DNA from: Streptosporangium sp. NBC_01755
GTDB taxonomy: Bacteria > Actinomycetota > Actinomycetes > Streptosporangiales > Streptosporangiaceae
Direction: 5' to 3'
DNA length: 64,000 bases
Assembly: GCF_035917995.1 (NCBI RefSeq)
Contig: NZ_CP109131.1
Coordinates: 7,936,001 to 8,000,000, forward strand
Shown: positions 55,733-64,000 of the stretch, one piece after another
How positions within the stretch are numbered: the stretch's first letter is position 1
Layout of the letters: each line of letters opens with the position of its first letter
Translations under genes and position numbers: made by a program
Notes under the pieces: model-generated
Seen by the model: only the letters and a program-made list of their open reading frames with translations
What the model was told of the DNA's origin: nothing
The model's database searches: none

Positions 55733-56560
55733 GTGGGTTCGATTCAAGACAGGGTGGCTCTGGTCACCGGGGCAGGCCAAGGGATCGGGCGCGCGATCGC
55801 CCTGAAGCTGGCGGCCGAGGGCGCGCGGGTCGTGGTCAACGACATCGACGCCGAGGCGGCGCACGAGACGGTGGAGGCCGTCGCCAAGACCGGTGCGGCC
55901 GGGGTCGCGGTGGTGGGCAGCGTTACCGAGGAGGGCTTCGCCGGGCGTTTCGTCGACACGGCGATGCAGCGCTTCGGGGGCCTGGACATCATCGTCAACA
56001 ACGCCGGATACACCTGGGACGCGGTCATCCAGCGGATGACCGACGAGCAGTGGGAGGCGATGCTGGCCGTACACGTGACCGCGCCGTTCAAGATCTTGCG
56101 CGCCGCCCAGCCGTTGATCAGCCGGATGCACAAGGCGGAGCGGGAGGCCGGGGTCCGCCGTACGCGCAAGGTCGTCAACATCTCCTCCATCTCGGGGCTG
56201 GACGGCAATCCGGGCCAGGCGAACTACTCCAGCGCCAAGGCCGCCGTGGTCGGTCTCACCAAGACGCTGTCCAAGGAGTGGGGTCGCTACGACGTGACCG
56301 TCAACGCGGTCGCCTTCGGCTACATCCAGACCCGTCTCACCCAGGCGCGCTCGGTGGCCGACGGCCACATCAGCGTGGAGGGGCACGACATCCGTGTCGG
56401 CATGACCGATGACCGTGTCTCGATGCTGGAGGAGGCCATCCCGATGGGACGTGCCGGCACTCCGGAGGAGGCCGCCGGCGCGGTCTACCTGTTCTGCTCG
56501 CCCGAATCCGACTACGTCAGCGGCGAGACGCTCGTCTGCGGAGGTGGCTACCACTTCTGA
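55733..56560 (+). CDS. short-chain dehydrogenase/reductase (FabG-like)
   Basis: This 275-residue SDR has the cofactor motif TGAGQGIGRAIA, NNAG in DIIVNNAGYTWD, catalytic Ser/Tyr/Lys in VNISSISGLDG and YSSAKAAVVG, and a C-terminal YVSGETLVCGGGYHF. A slightly long insert after the active site (RSVADGHISVEGHDIRVGM) is characteristic of hydroxyacyl-CoA or hydroxysteroid-like members. It probably oxidises a 3-hydroxyacyl-CoA ahead of the thiolase. GTG 55733 has AGGAG eight bases upstream. A strong hairpin after the stop ends the unit. Confidence 0.92.
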   Translation: MGSIQDRVALVTGAGQGIGRAIALKLAAEGARVVVNDIDAEAAHETVEAVAKTGAAGVAVVGSVTEEGFAGRFVDTAMQRFGGLDIIVNNAGYTWDAVIQRMTDEQWEAMLAVHVTAPFKILRAAQPLISRMHKAEREAGVRRTRKVVNISSISGLDGNPGQANYSSAKAAVVGLTKTLSKEWGRYDVTVNAVAFGYIQTRLTQARSVADGHISVEGHDIRVGMTDDRVSMLEEAIPMGRAGTPEEAAGAVYLFCSPESDYVSGETLVCGGGYHF

Positions 56561-56577
56561 ACCCGCGGTTCAGAAGC

Positions 56578-56608
56578 GCCCACGGAGGTTGTCGGGGCCT
56601 CCGTGGGC
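56578..56608 (+). terminator. terminator hairpin after SDR gene
   Basis: Perfect 11-bp arms GCCCACGGAGG (56578-56588) and CCTCCGTGGGC (56598-56608) with a 9-base loop start 17 bases after the SDR stop. Confidence 0.8.
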
Positions 56609-56699
56609 GTAGCCGTGGGCCGGCAATTCCCCGAAAAACAACGAAAACATAACGGCCACAAGGTGCTATTGCGGTCCAGCCGAAAAGCGCCACATGATG

Positions 56700-56719
56700 T
56701 GTACCGATCAGTCAGTACA
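56700..56719 (+). promoter_or_regulatory. inverted repeat in front of the ABC importer operon
   Basis: TGTAC (56700-56704) and GTACA (56715-56719) flank a 10-base spacer, 24-43 bases before the first permease start, and follow an AT-rich stretch (56628-56652). A possible TetR-type operator/promoter. Confidence 0.4.
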
Positions 56720-56742
56720 TTGGGACGTCCAAGGAGCCCAAG

Positions 56743-57759
56743 GTGACAAGCTCAACGATCTCCAAGTCCCCACTCGGCGTCGTCCGCCGACGGTTCGCCT
56801 CGATGGATCAGGGATACATCGTCGCGGGTGTACTCCTCGCCCTCGTGGTGTTGTTCTCCGTCACGCTGCCGGGCTTCTCCTCCACCGACAACCTGCTCAA
56901 CGCCGCCAGAAGCGCCTCGACGCTCGGGCTGCTGGCCATCGGCATGACCGTGGTGGTCATCGCACGAGGCCTGGACCTGTCCGTCGTCATCATCATGGGC
57001 GTCAGCTGCGCCATGGCCGTGGAGCTGATGATCGCCGGTCACGGCGAACTCGTCTCGCTGGCCGCCGGCCTGCTCATCGCGCTCACCCTGGGGCTCATCA
57101 ACGGTCTCCTGGTGGCCTATGTCGAGGTGCCTCCGCTGTTCGTCACCCTGGCGACCAGCCTGCTCTACCTCGGCTTCTTCCGCATCTTCTTCCTTCCCAA
57201 GGACCAACAGGCGATCCTCTCCAGCGCCACGGCCATGAACTGGCTCGGCAATGGAACGGTGCTTGGGATCCCCAGCCCGGTGCTGGTCTTGGCCGTGGCG
57301 GCCGCGGCCGCCACCTGGTTCATGTCCCGCAACTACGGCCGTTTCGTGCGATCGCAAGGCGACAACCCCGCCGCTGCCTCGCTGTTCGGCCTGCCCACCC
57401 GCCCGCTGCTGGTCTCCACCTACCTCGTGTCCGCGAGCGCCGCGTTCATCGCCGGCGTGGTGGGGGTTTCGGTGGCGGGAGCCTATGACCTGCGGGCGGC
57501 GGCCACCGGCACGACGCTCTACGACGTCATCGCCGTCGTGGTCATCGGCGGAGTGAGCCTCGCGGGTGCGCGAGGCAGCATCGGCGGCGTCGTGTGCGCC
57601 GCACTCCTGCTCGGGGTCATCGGCAACGCCATGACCCTGCTCAACATGAGCGTCATCGAACAGTCCCTGTCGAAGGCGTTCATCGTCCTTCTGGCGATCG
57701 TGCTCGACAGTCTCCTGCATCCGCGTGATGAAGAGACCGCACGAGTCGGAGATATGTAG
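56743..57759 (+). CDS. sugar-type ABC importer permease (RbsC/AraH family)
   Basis: This 338-residue permease has the RbsC-family pattern: LNAARSASTLGLLAIGMTVV, ARGLDLSVVIIMGVS (the G-LSVG-like core loop), the EAA-like region FVRSQGDNPAAASLFGLPTR and a late VVVIGGVSLAGARGSIGGV. About nine to ten hydrophobic segments are visible. GTG 56743 has AAGGAG upstream. It is the first gene of an importer operon with a second, unusual permease; the two probably form a heterodimer. Confidence 0.93.
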   Translation: MTSSTISKSPLGVVRRRFASMDQGYIVAGVLLALVVLFSVTLPGFSSTDNLLNAARSASTLGLLAIGMTVVVIARGLDLSVVIIMGVSCAMAVELMIAGHGELVSLAAGLLIALTLGLINGLLVAYVEVPPLFVTLATSLLYLGFFRIFFLPKDQQAILSSATAMNWLGNGTVLGIPSPVLVLAVAAAAATWFMSRNYGRFVRSQGDNPAAASLFGLPTRPLLVSTYLVSASAAFIAGVVGVSVAGAYDLRAAATGTTLYDVIAVVVIGGVSLAGARGSIGGVVCAALLLGVIGNAMTLLNMSVIEQSLSKAFIVLLAIVLDSLLHPRDEETARVGDM

Positions 57760-57805
57760 CAAGGCCCCGCCAGGGCAACTCAGCTCATTGGAGAGGTAGG
57801 TAGCA

Positions 57806-58885
57806 ATGAGCATCCGTAAGAAGGCACGCGCGGCGACCATCGCCGCGGGGATGGTCCTGACGCTCGCTCTGACAGGCTGCACCACCACTAGAGACGCCGC
57901 TTCCCCCGCCCCGGCGAACGGAACCCCGGCGAGCGGGACCGGCGGGCTGCCCGCCGTCGCCGCCCCCCAAGAAGTCATCGCCAAGTCGCTGGACGCGATG
58001 CGCGGCAAGAAGGTGCAGATGATCACCATCAGCGGCGACGGCGCCCCGCTGACCCGCGCCTGGCGTGAACGCGCCGCACTGGGCTTCAAGGAGGTCGGCG
58101 TCGACTTCACCGCCATCACCGCCAACTTCGACACCCAGGTCCTGGCCCAGCAGGTGCAGACGGCGATCGACCAAAAGCCCGCCGCCCTCATCTTGCACAA
58201 CGCCGACCTCAGCGGCCTGGCCAAACTGATCCAGCAGGCCCAGGCGAGCGGCATCTACGTCATCGTGATGAACCTCGGCTCCAACGCCCAAAGCGACGCC
58301 TACATCGGCCCCAACTGGCTATCGATGGTGTCGGAGCTGGCCGAACGCGCCTCCTCGGACTGCAAGGCGATGAACAAAAAAGACGTCGCCATCATCAACG
58401 GCTTCGGATCCGACACCGGTTCGCTGCTGACGGTCGAGGCGGCCACCAAGACCTTCAAGGAACAAGGCATGAACCTGGTGGCCAGCCAGCCCGGCCAATA
58501 CGACCCCACCAAGGCCAACGAGATCACCCGTACCTTGATGCAGCAGCACCCCAACCTGTGCGCGGTCCTCGGCAACTGGGACGGCATGATGACCGGCGCC
58601 GCCAACGCCGTGGCCCAGGCCGGCAAGATCGGCCAGGTCGGCGTCTACACCACCGACTCCAGCCAGGTCGCCTGCGACGGCATCGGCAAGGGCACCATGG
58701 CCGCCGCGGTCAACTACGGCGGCGGAACCACCATGGGCGACAACGCGGTGGCCCTGACCCAGTATCTGCTGCAGAGCGGACTGACCCCCGGCGGCGTCAA
58801 GACCGCCCTGTTCACCCCGACCCAGATCATCGACAAGACCAACTACCAGCGCGTCGGCTCCTGCTACGCCGCGACGGCGCAGTAG
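57806..58885 (+). CDS. sugar-type ABC importer solute-binding lipoprotein
   Basis: This 359-residue lipoprotein has a signal with lipobox LTGC (TIAAGMVLTLALTGC), then a disordered Ser/Pro/Ala linker and a periplasmic-binding-protein type 1 fold (VQMITISGDGAPLTRAWRER, AALILHNADLSGLAKLI, QHPNLCAVLGNWDGMMTGAA). It binds the compound for import; RbsB-like proteins bind sugars, but actinomycete members also carry polyols, autoinducers and aromatic or sterol-like compounds. ATG 57806 has GGAG about eleven bases upstream. A stem-loop follows, before the next permease. Confidence 0.93.
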   Translation: MSIRKKARAATIAAGMVLTLALTGCTTTRDAASPAPANGTPASGTGGLPAVAAPQEVIAKSLDAMRGKKVQMITISGDGAPLTRAWRERAALGFKEVGVDFTAITANFDTQVLAQQVQTAIDQKPAALILHNADLSGLAKLIQQAQASGIYVIVMNLGSNAQSDAYIGPNWLSMVSELAERASSDCKAMNKKDVAIINGFGSDTGSLLTVEAATKTFKEQGMNLVASQPGQYDPTKANEITRTLMQQHPNLCAVLGNWDGMMTGAANAVAQAGKIGQVGVYTTDSSQVACDGIGKGTMAAAVNYGGGTTMGDNAVALTQYLLQSGLTPGGVKTALFTPTQIIDKTNYQRVGSCYAATAQ

Positions 58886-58913
58886 CCCCCACCGCCACCC
58901 GGCCCCCGGGTGG

Positions 58914-58945
58914 GCCCGCGGGTGGGCGCCCTTCCACCTGCGGGC
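58914..58945 (+). terminator. intercistronic stem-loop after the solute-binding gene
   Basis: 12-bp arms GCCCGCGGGTGG (58914-58925) and CCACCTGCGGGC (58934-58945) with one G-U and an 8-base loop lie between the binding-protein gene and the second permease. Such structures in importer operons raise the amount of binding-protein message relative to downstream genes, by partial termination or mRNA protection. Confidence 0.6.
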
Positions 58946-58984
58946 CTTTGGGGGTATTCACGCTTCACGAATGGGGAACGACAC

Positions 58985-61111
58985 GTGCCCAAGGATGCAT
59001 TCGCTCTCACCGGTATGTCCTGGCGACACAGGTTCTCCTTCCAGCGATCCCTTGCCGAACTTCTCGGCAAACGCTGGATGGAGGCGGTGGTCCCTTGCCT
59101 GCTGCTGGTCGGTGTCCTGACGTACTTCAGCATCACCACCGAGGGCTTTTTCACCCCGGACAACGCCTCGACGCTGTCCCAGAACTTCGCCGAGCTCGGC
59201 CTGGTCGCGCTCGGCATGACGATCGTGCTCATCGGCGGCGGCATCGACTTGAGCGTCGGCTCGGTCTTCGCGGTCGTCAACGGCTTCGCGCTGATCGGCT
59301 ACAAGCTGCTCGGCTGGCCGGTCGCCGTCGTCGCCGTCGCCGCCATCGCGCTGGGCGCGCTGCTCGGGTCGGTCAACGGCCTGCTGATCGCCTACGCCAA
59401 GACCCGGCCCTTCATCACCACGCTGGTGACCCTGCTCGCCTATCGCACGGTGGCCGAGTACATCGACGCGACCTACAGTCCCGAACTGACCACCACCACT
59501 CGGATCGACCCCGCCTGGGACATGCTGGGCGCCGGACAGATCGCCGGTCTGACCACCCAGTTCGTGTGGCTGATCGTCGTGGCCATGGTGGTGCACGTCC
59601 TGCTCAGCCGCAGCCGCTGGGGATGGCGGATCACGGCCATCGGCTCCTCCAGGACCTCGGCCCGCCGGGCCGGTATGAACCTTCCCGGCATCACCTTCAG
59701 CACCTACGCCGCCGCCGGCGCGCTGGCCGGCGCGGCCGGGCTGCTGACCGCGAGCAGGCTGGAGCAGAGCTCGGCCTCCACCGGCGTGGGCATGGAGTTC
59801 GCGGTCCTTACGGCCGTCGTGCTCGGCGGCGTCAGCCTGGCCGGAGGCCGCGGTACGGCCATGCGCGCCCTCATCGGCGCGCTCGCCGTGGTCGCGATCT
59901 CTCAAGGACTGACGCTGCAGGCCCAGCCGCGCTACGTGTATTCGATGGTGCTGGCCGTGATCCTGCTGCTGTTCGCCGCCTTCGACCTCAAATGGGGCAA
60001 GAACCGCGGCAAGGCCATCCAGAAGATCTACATGGCGCCCGGCCGCTTCCGGCTCAAAGCCTCGCCCGACATCTATGAGAAGGGCAGCGTGTGGGCACTG
60101 AACGACCGGCTCACCGGGGCCGAGGCCATCGGGACCGGGGAACTCGACGGCCCTGAGGACGTGGTGGTCGACGACCAGGGGCGCATGTACTGCGGTGACC
60201 GGCGCGGCTGGCTGTGGCGCATCGACGACCCGGCCGCCAAGCCCGAACTGGTGGCCCGCATCGGCGGGCACCCGCTCGGTGTGGTCATGGACGCCGGCGG
60301 CGATGTGGCCATCTGCGTGGCAGGCATGGGTCTGTACGGCATCAGCCCGCAAGGCGAGGTCAAGCCGCTGGCCACCGACGTCAAACGCACCTGGTACCGC
60401 ATCAACGACGACTCGGCGATCCGACTGGCCGACGACCTGGACATGGCACCCGACGGCAAGATCTACTTCAGTGACGCCAGCACCAGGTTCGACGGTGATG
60501 AGTACTTCCTGGACCTGATCGAGTCGCGGCCCAACGGCCGGTTGCTGTGCTACGACCCCAAGACCCGCCAGACCAGCGTCGCGCTGCGCAACTACGCCTT
60601 CCCCAACGGCATCTGCGTCTCCCACGACGGCATGTCGGTGCTCATCAACTCCTCCAACCTCTACCGGATCGACCGCTTCTACATCGCCGGGCCCAAGGCG
60701 GGCCGGCTGGAGCCGTTCATCGAGAACCTGCCGGGCATCCCCGACAACATCAACCGCGCCTCCGACGGAGGCTACTGGGTGGCCTTCGCCGGCATGCGCA
60801 CACCGGTGTGGGACCTGGCCATCTCCATGCCCAAGTTCCGCAGGCGCATGGTCAAGGAACTGCCCTTCGACGAATGGCTCGTCCCCAACCTGAACACGTC
60901 ATGCGTCATCAAGATCACCGAGGAGGGAGAGGTGGTCGAGTCCATGTGGGACGGACAACAGAAGGATCACGCCGTGATCACCTCCATGCGCGAACACGAG
61001 GGTTACCTCTACCTCGGCGGGCTCACCAACGACCGCCTGGGCCGGGTACGGCTGACCGCACAAGAGCGAAACGGCGCCCGGCGTCACGCGCGGGCGGTGA
61101 GCACCCCGTGA
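58985..61111 (+). CDS. sugar-type ABC permease fused to a strictosidine synthase-like beta-propeller
   Basis: One 708-residue chain carries an RbsC-type permease (about 20-345: LGMTIVLIGGGIDLSVGSVF, SRWGWRITAIGSSRTSARRA, VVLGGVSLAGGRGTAMRALI) followed by a six-bladed SMP-30/strictosidine-synthase-like propeller (about 365-700). Propeller signatures are SDASTRFDGDEYFLDLIESR, PNGRLLCYDPKTRQTSV, YAFPNGICVSHDG and LPGIPDNINRASDGGYWVA. GTG 58985 is used, with GGGGAA upstream. The fusion is in one frame with no stop or ribosome site between the parts. If the permease has an even number of helices, the propeller is cytoplasmic, ready to act on the arriving solute as a lactonase or similar hydrolase. 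Confidence 0.9.
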   Translation: MPKDAFALTGMSWRHRFSFQRSLAELLGKRWMEAVVPCLLLVGVLTYFSITTEGFFTPDNASTLSQNFAELGLVALGMTIVLIGGGIDLSVGSVFAVVNGFALIGYKLLGWPVAVVAVAAIALGALLGSVNGLLIAYAKTRPFITTLVTLLAYRTVAEYIDATYSPELTTTTRIDPAWDMLGAGQIAGLTTQFVWLIVVAMVVHVLLSRSRWGWRITAIGSSRTSARRAGMNLPGITFSTYAAAGALAGAAGLLTASRLEQSSASTGVGMEFAVLTAVVLGGVSLAGGRGTAMRALIGALAVVAISQGLTLQAQPRYVYSMVLAVILLLFAAFDLKWGKNRGKAIQKIYMAPGRFRLKASPDIYEKGSVWALNDRLTGAEAIGTGELDGPEDVVVDDQGRMYCGDRRGWLWRIDDPAAKPELVARIGGHPLGVVMDAGGDVAICVAGMGLYGISPQGEVKPLATDVKRTWYRINDDSAIRLADDLDMAPDGKIYFSDASTRFDGDEYFLDLIESRPNGRLLCYDPKTRQTSVALRNYAFPNGICVSHDGMSVLINSSNLYRIDRFYIAGPKAGRLEPFIENLPGIPDNINRASDGGYWVAFAGMRTPVWDLAISMPKFRRRMVKELPFDEWLVPNLNTSCVIKITEEGEVVESMWDGQQKDHAVITSMREHEGYLYLGGLTNDRLGRVRLTAQERNGARRHARAVSTP

Positions 61112-62220
61112 ATCTGACTGCCGAGCTGCGCCGCAGCCTCAACATCGTCACCGAGTTCCTCATGCCCTCACGGGCGGAGAACCGCGCCATCCCCTCCCTG
61201 GACGGAGGCCTGGCCGCCAACGACGCCATCGACTCCCTGCGCGCCCACTGGTCGAGCACCGAGGAGGAACCCGACGACATGGCGCCCGCCGGTGAGCACT
61301 CGGTGCTGTTCACCGTGGGCCGCGCCGTACACGGCCTGGACCTGCGATCCGGGCAGACCAGCCAGGTCGCCTCGCTGCCCGGCCCGGCCTCGGCGATCTG
61401 CGCCGACGGCAGCGGCGGCCACTTTGTGGCCGTGGAAGGCGAAGGCCTTCACCGGCTGACGGCCCGCGACGGCCGGGTCACGCGCGTCAGCGAACACCCC
61501 CTGTCCTGCGCGACGAGCCTCACCTGCGTGGACGGCTCGGTCTATGTCACCCAGGGCAGTACGGGGTTCTCCGCGCAGCAGTGGGCGCACGACCTGATGA
61601 GCAAGGGCGCCTCGGGCAGCCTGCTGCGCATCGACCTCTCCTCCGGGCGGGCCAAGACCCTGGCCTCGGGCCTGGCCTGGCCGGCCGGGGTCACCGCAGG
61701 GCCCACGGGCTCCACGCTGCTGGTGTCGGAGTCCTGGCGCCACCGCGTCTTGACGTTCGACCTCAACGGCGGCGCGGGCCGTACGCTGCTGCCGAACCTG
61801 CCCGGCTACCCCATGCGCCTGTCACCTGACGGCCGCGGCGGATATCTGCTCGCCTTCATGGCGCTGCGCACCCACCTGATCGACTTCGTGCTGCGGGAGG
61901 ACTATTTCCGCGAGGAGATGGTGCGCACCGTCCCGCCGCAGTTCTGGATCTCACCCGCGCTGCGCTCGACGGGAGAGCGGTGGGAGCCGCTGCAGATCGG
62001 CTCCATGAAGCATCTCAACCAGACCAAACCCTGGGCGCCCTCACGCGCCTACGGCCTGCTGGCACAGATGGAGCCCGACGGCACCTTCACCCGAAGCTGG
62101 CACGCCCGGACGGGGTCGGCCCGCACCGGGATCACCTCCGCCCACGCCGTCGGCGGCCGGATCGTCATGGTCAGTAAAGGAGGGCGGATGGTGCTCGCCG
62201 AACAGGAGGAGCCACGATGA
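61108..62220 (+). CDS. SMP-30/strictosidine synthase-like beta-propeller protein
   Basis: This 370-residue protein is a second, divergent propeller: ICADGSGGHFVAVEGEGLHR, CVDGSVYVTQGSTGF, GSLLRIDLSSGRAKTLASGL, WPAGVTAGPTGSTLLVSESW and LPGYPMRLSPDGRGGYLLAF. The N-terminal 65 residues are helical. There is no signal peptide, so it should be cytoplasmic. GTG 61108 overlaps the stop of the fusion gene (GTGA) and its own stop overlaps the ATPase start (ATGA), so all three are translationally coupled. Relatives are lactonases, organophosphate hydrolases and Pictet-Spengler-type enzymes; activity here is unknown. Confidence 0.85.
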   Translation: MNLTAELRRSLNIVTEFLMPSRAENRAIPSLDGGLAANDAIDSLRAHWSSTEEEPDDMAPAGEHSVLFTVGRAVHGLDLRSGQTSQVASLPGPASAICADGSGGHFVAVEGEGLHRLTARDGRVTRVSEHPLSCATSLTCVDGSVYVTQGSTGFSAQQWAHDLMSKGASGSLLRIDLSSGRAKTLASGLAWPAGVTAGPTGSTLLVSESWRHRVLTFDLNGGAGRTLLPNLPGYPMRLSPDGRGGYLLAFMALRTHLIDFVLREDYFREEMVRTVPPQFWISPALRSTGERWEPLQIGSMKHLNQTKPWAPSRAYGLLAQMEPDGTFTRSWHARTGSARTGITSAHAVGGRIVMVSKGGRMVLAEQEEPR

Positions 62221-63710
62221 CGCCACAACCCCTGCTGGAGATCAGCGCCGGATCCAAGAGCTACGCCGGTGTGCGGGCCATCCAGGACATCGACTTCACC
62301 CTCTACCCCGGCGAGGTGCACGCGCTGCTGGGGGAGAACGGCGCGGGCAAATCGACCTTGTGCAAGGTCATCGCGGGCGCCGTCCGGCTCGACGGCGGGC
62401 GGCTGGACATCGAGGGCCGCAAGCGGGAGTACACCCATCCCAGCCAGGCCCTGCGCGACGGTGTGGCGATGGTCTATCAGGAGACCAGCCTGGTCCCCAC
62501 GATGACCGTGGCCCAGAACCTGCGGCTGGGCGATGAGGCCCTGCTGTCACGCTTTCGTTCGCTCAACATCGAAGGCCGCCAGCTGATGCGGTCGATGAAC
62601 TTCCCCGTCCAGGTCACCTCGCTGGTGTCCTCACTGGGCAGCGCGCAAAAGCAGATGGTGGAGATCGCCCGCGCGATCCGCCGACGCGCCAAGATCGTGA
62701 TCTTCGATGAGCCGACCGCGACCCTCACCCCCGAAGAGACCGAGCAACTGTTCGGCGCCATCGGCCAGCTCACCCGTTCCGGCGCCGGAGTCATCTTCGT
62801 CTCCCACGCCATCGAACAATCCCTGCAGATCGCCGACCGGGTCACCATCCTGCGAGACGGCCGCCACCAGCTCACCACCGCAGCGGCCGACATCGGCCGC
62901 GACGAGATCATCCGCCTCATGGTCGGCCGGTCGGTCGAATACGCCCGCCGCCCGCCCGAAGAAGGCACGGTACGCGGCCCCAAGGTGCTGAGCGTGGAGA
63001 ACCTGACCATGGGCACCACGGTCAAGAACATGTCCTTCTCCGCCTACGCCGGCGAGATCGTCGGCATCGCGGGCCTGGTGGGCTCCGGCCGTACCGAAGC
63101 CTGCATGGTGGTGACCGGCGCGCTCAAACGCAACCGCGTCAACGGCGGCAGAGTCCTGCTCGACGGGCGGCCCGTACGCTACCGCGTCCCGCGCCAGGCC
63201 ATCCAGGACGGCATCGTCTACATCACCGAAGACCGCAAGGTCAACGGCTTCTTCGAGACCATGTCCATCGCCGAGAACATCGCGATCGGTGAGGCCGCCT
63301 CGGCCAAGAGACTGGCCCTGCTACGAGGCACGCGCCGGGTCAAGGAGGTCGCGGCCAAGTTCATCAAACGGTTCCAGATCCGCGCCATCAACCCCAACGC
63401 GCGCGTGATCGAACTGTCGGGCGGCAACCAGCAGAAGGTCGTCTTGGCCAAGTCGCTCACCGGCGACCCGCGCGTGGTCATCTTCGACGAACCGACCCGG
63501 GGAGTGGACGTCGGCTCGATCGAGGAGATCCACCAGCTGATCCGCCAGATCGCCGACCAAGGCGTCGCGGTCGTGCTGATCTCGTCCTATCTGCCGGAGA
63601 TCTTCTCCCTGTCCGACCGGATCCTGGTGGCGCGCGGTGGCCGGATCGTGGCCGAGTTCTCCCCGGACACCGCCACCGAGGAATCGGTCATGTTCGCGGC
63701 CGTGCACTGA
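62217..63710 (+). CDS. sugar-type ABC importer ATPase with two ATPase domains (RbsA/MglA family)
   Basis: This 497-residue protein has the tandem ATPase layout of RbsA/MglA. The first domain has Walker A GENGAGKST (near 41), a modified signature SLGSAQKQMVEIARAI and Walker B IVIFDEPTATLT. The second domain has the usual degenerate loop GLVGSGRTEACMVVTG, signature LSGGNQQKVVLAKSL and VVIFDEPTRGVDVG. ATG 62217 overlaps the stop of the propeller gene. It energises both permeases of this operon. Confidence 0.95.
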   Translation: MTPQPLLEISAGSKSYAGVRAIQDIDFTLYPGEVHALLGENGAGKSTLCKVIAGAVRLDGGRLDIEGRKREYTHPSQALRDGVAMVYQETSLVPTMTVAQNLRLGDEALLSRFRSLNIEGRQLMRSMNFPVQVTSLVSSLGSAQKQMVEIARAIRRRAKIVIFDEPTATLTPEETEQLFGAIGQLTRSGAGVIFVSHAIEQSLQIADRVTILRDGRHQLTTAAADIGRDEIIRLMVGRSVEYARRPPEEGTVRGPKVLSVENLTMGTTVKNMSFSAYAGEIVGIAGLVGSGRTEACMVVTGALKRNRVNGGRVLLDGRPVRYRVPRQAIQDGIVYITEDRKVNGFFETMSIAENIAIGEAASAKRLALLRGTRRVKEVAAKFIKRFQIRAINPNARVIELSGGNQQKVVLAKSLTGDPRVVIFDEPTRGVDVGSIEEIHQLIRQIADQGVAVVLISSYLPEIFSLSDRILVARGGRIVAEFSPDTATEESVMFAAVH

Positions 63711-63756
63711 GAAACGCGCGGAACAAGACCACGACGCGCCAACGGAAAGGACAACG

Positions 63757-64000
63757 ATGAGCGGCTTCACGATGCGCGGCACACTCGACGTGGGCGCCGC
63801 CCGCTCACCCGACGGGGTGGCCCTGACGTTCGGAGAGCAGCAGATCACCTACCGTGAGCTCGGCACGCGCATCGACCAGGTCGCGGCCGGCCTGGCCGTG
63901 CTCGACTTCCAGCGGGGCGACACCGTCATGGTGGTGCTGCCCAACTGCGTCGAATACGTCGAACTGTTCTATGCGATCGCGACCCTGGGCGGGGTCATCG
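63757..64000 (+). CDS. acyl-CoA synthetase, N-terminal start (partial at window end)
   Basis: ATG 63757, with GGAAAGG seven bases upstream, opens a frame to the window end. The 81 residues read as the start of an ANL-superfamily AMP-dependent ligase: SPDGVALTFGEQQITYREL, AAGLAVLDFQRGDTVMVVLP, NCVEYVELFYAIATLGGV. It would activate an imported acid as its CoA ester for the thiolase/SDR steps encoded upstream. The catalytic motifs lie outside the window. Confidence 0.88.
   Translation, partial: MSGFTMRGTLDVGAARSPDGVALTFGEQQITYRELGTRIDQVAAGLAVLDFQRGDTVMVVLPNCVEYVELFYAIATLGGVI

Overview
The window is high-GC DNA with long, closely packed genes, many GTG starts, ATGA/GTGA start-stop overlaps, a very large AfsR/SARP-type regulator, MbtH/NRPS genes and a DUF574-type methyltransferase. 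This points to a filamentous actinomycete chromosome (Streptosporangiales-like or Streptomyces-like; the genus is inference). The content looks like an accessory region: a biosynthetic-cluster edge, two catabolic islands, and several gene fragments and insertion-sequence remnants.

Layout. Positions 1-7102 hold the edge of an NRPS-containing biosynthetic cluster: the end of an adenylation domain, crotonyl-CoA carboxylase/reductase, a LOG-family protein, a C-T-C NRPS with no A or TE domain, a short MbtH-like protein and an M20 hydrolase. A 45-residue secreted peptide gene (7194-7331) follows. It overlaps tail to tail with a 1067-residue SARP/NB-ARC/TPR regulator on the other strand. From 10951 to 27479 come housekeeping and unassigned genes: cobalamin-dependent methionine synthase behind what reads as a SAH riboswitch with its own anti-Shine-Dalgarno hairpin, methyltransferases, membrane proteins, an LLM oxidoreductase, an MFS transporter and a heterodimeric ABC exporter. 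Several of these proteins carry in-frame short tandem repeats.

Positions 27480-30354 are a scrapyard. A TnpB (IS200/IS605-type) element and the decayed end of a second one sit between pieces of an amidohydrolase gene, next to a 3' fragment of an acyl-CoA synthetase. Positions 31624-47120 form one long minus-strand catabolic array: peptide-type ABC importer (solute-binding protein, DppB, a DppC-DppD fusion, DppF), two amidohydrolases, an M24 pita-bread protein that has lost metal ligands, E1 alpha/beta of a 2-oxoacid dehydrogenase, a beta-hydroxyacid dehydrogenase, succinate-semialdehyde-type dehydrogenase and an isochorismatase-type hydrolase. A divergent XRE-cupin regulator (47345) probably controls it.

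Positions 48279-53292 carry a MarR/DoxX/LUD/MFS group, a truncated nitrilase and an HTH-GNAT fusion whose start codon lies inside a 42-bp near-perfect palindrome. From 53597 onward a TetR regulator is divergent from a thiolase/SDR pair. A sugar-type ABC importer operon follows, in which one permease is fused to a strictosidine-synthase-like beta-propeller and a second propeller gene sits beside it. The window ends in the start of an acyl-CoA ligase. Together the last genes suggest uptake and CoA-dependent breakdown of an organic compound whose identity the sequence does not reveal.
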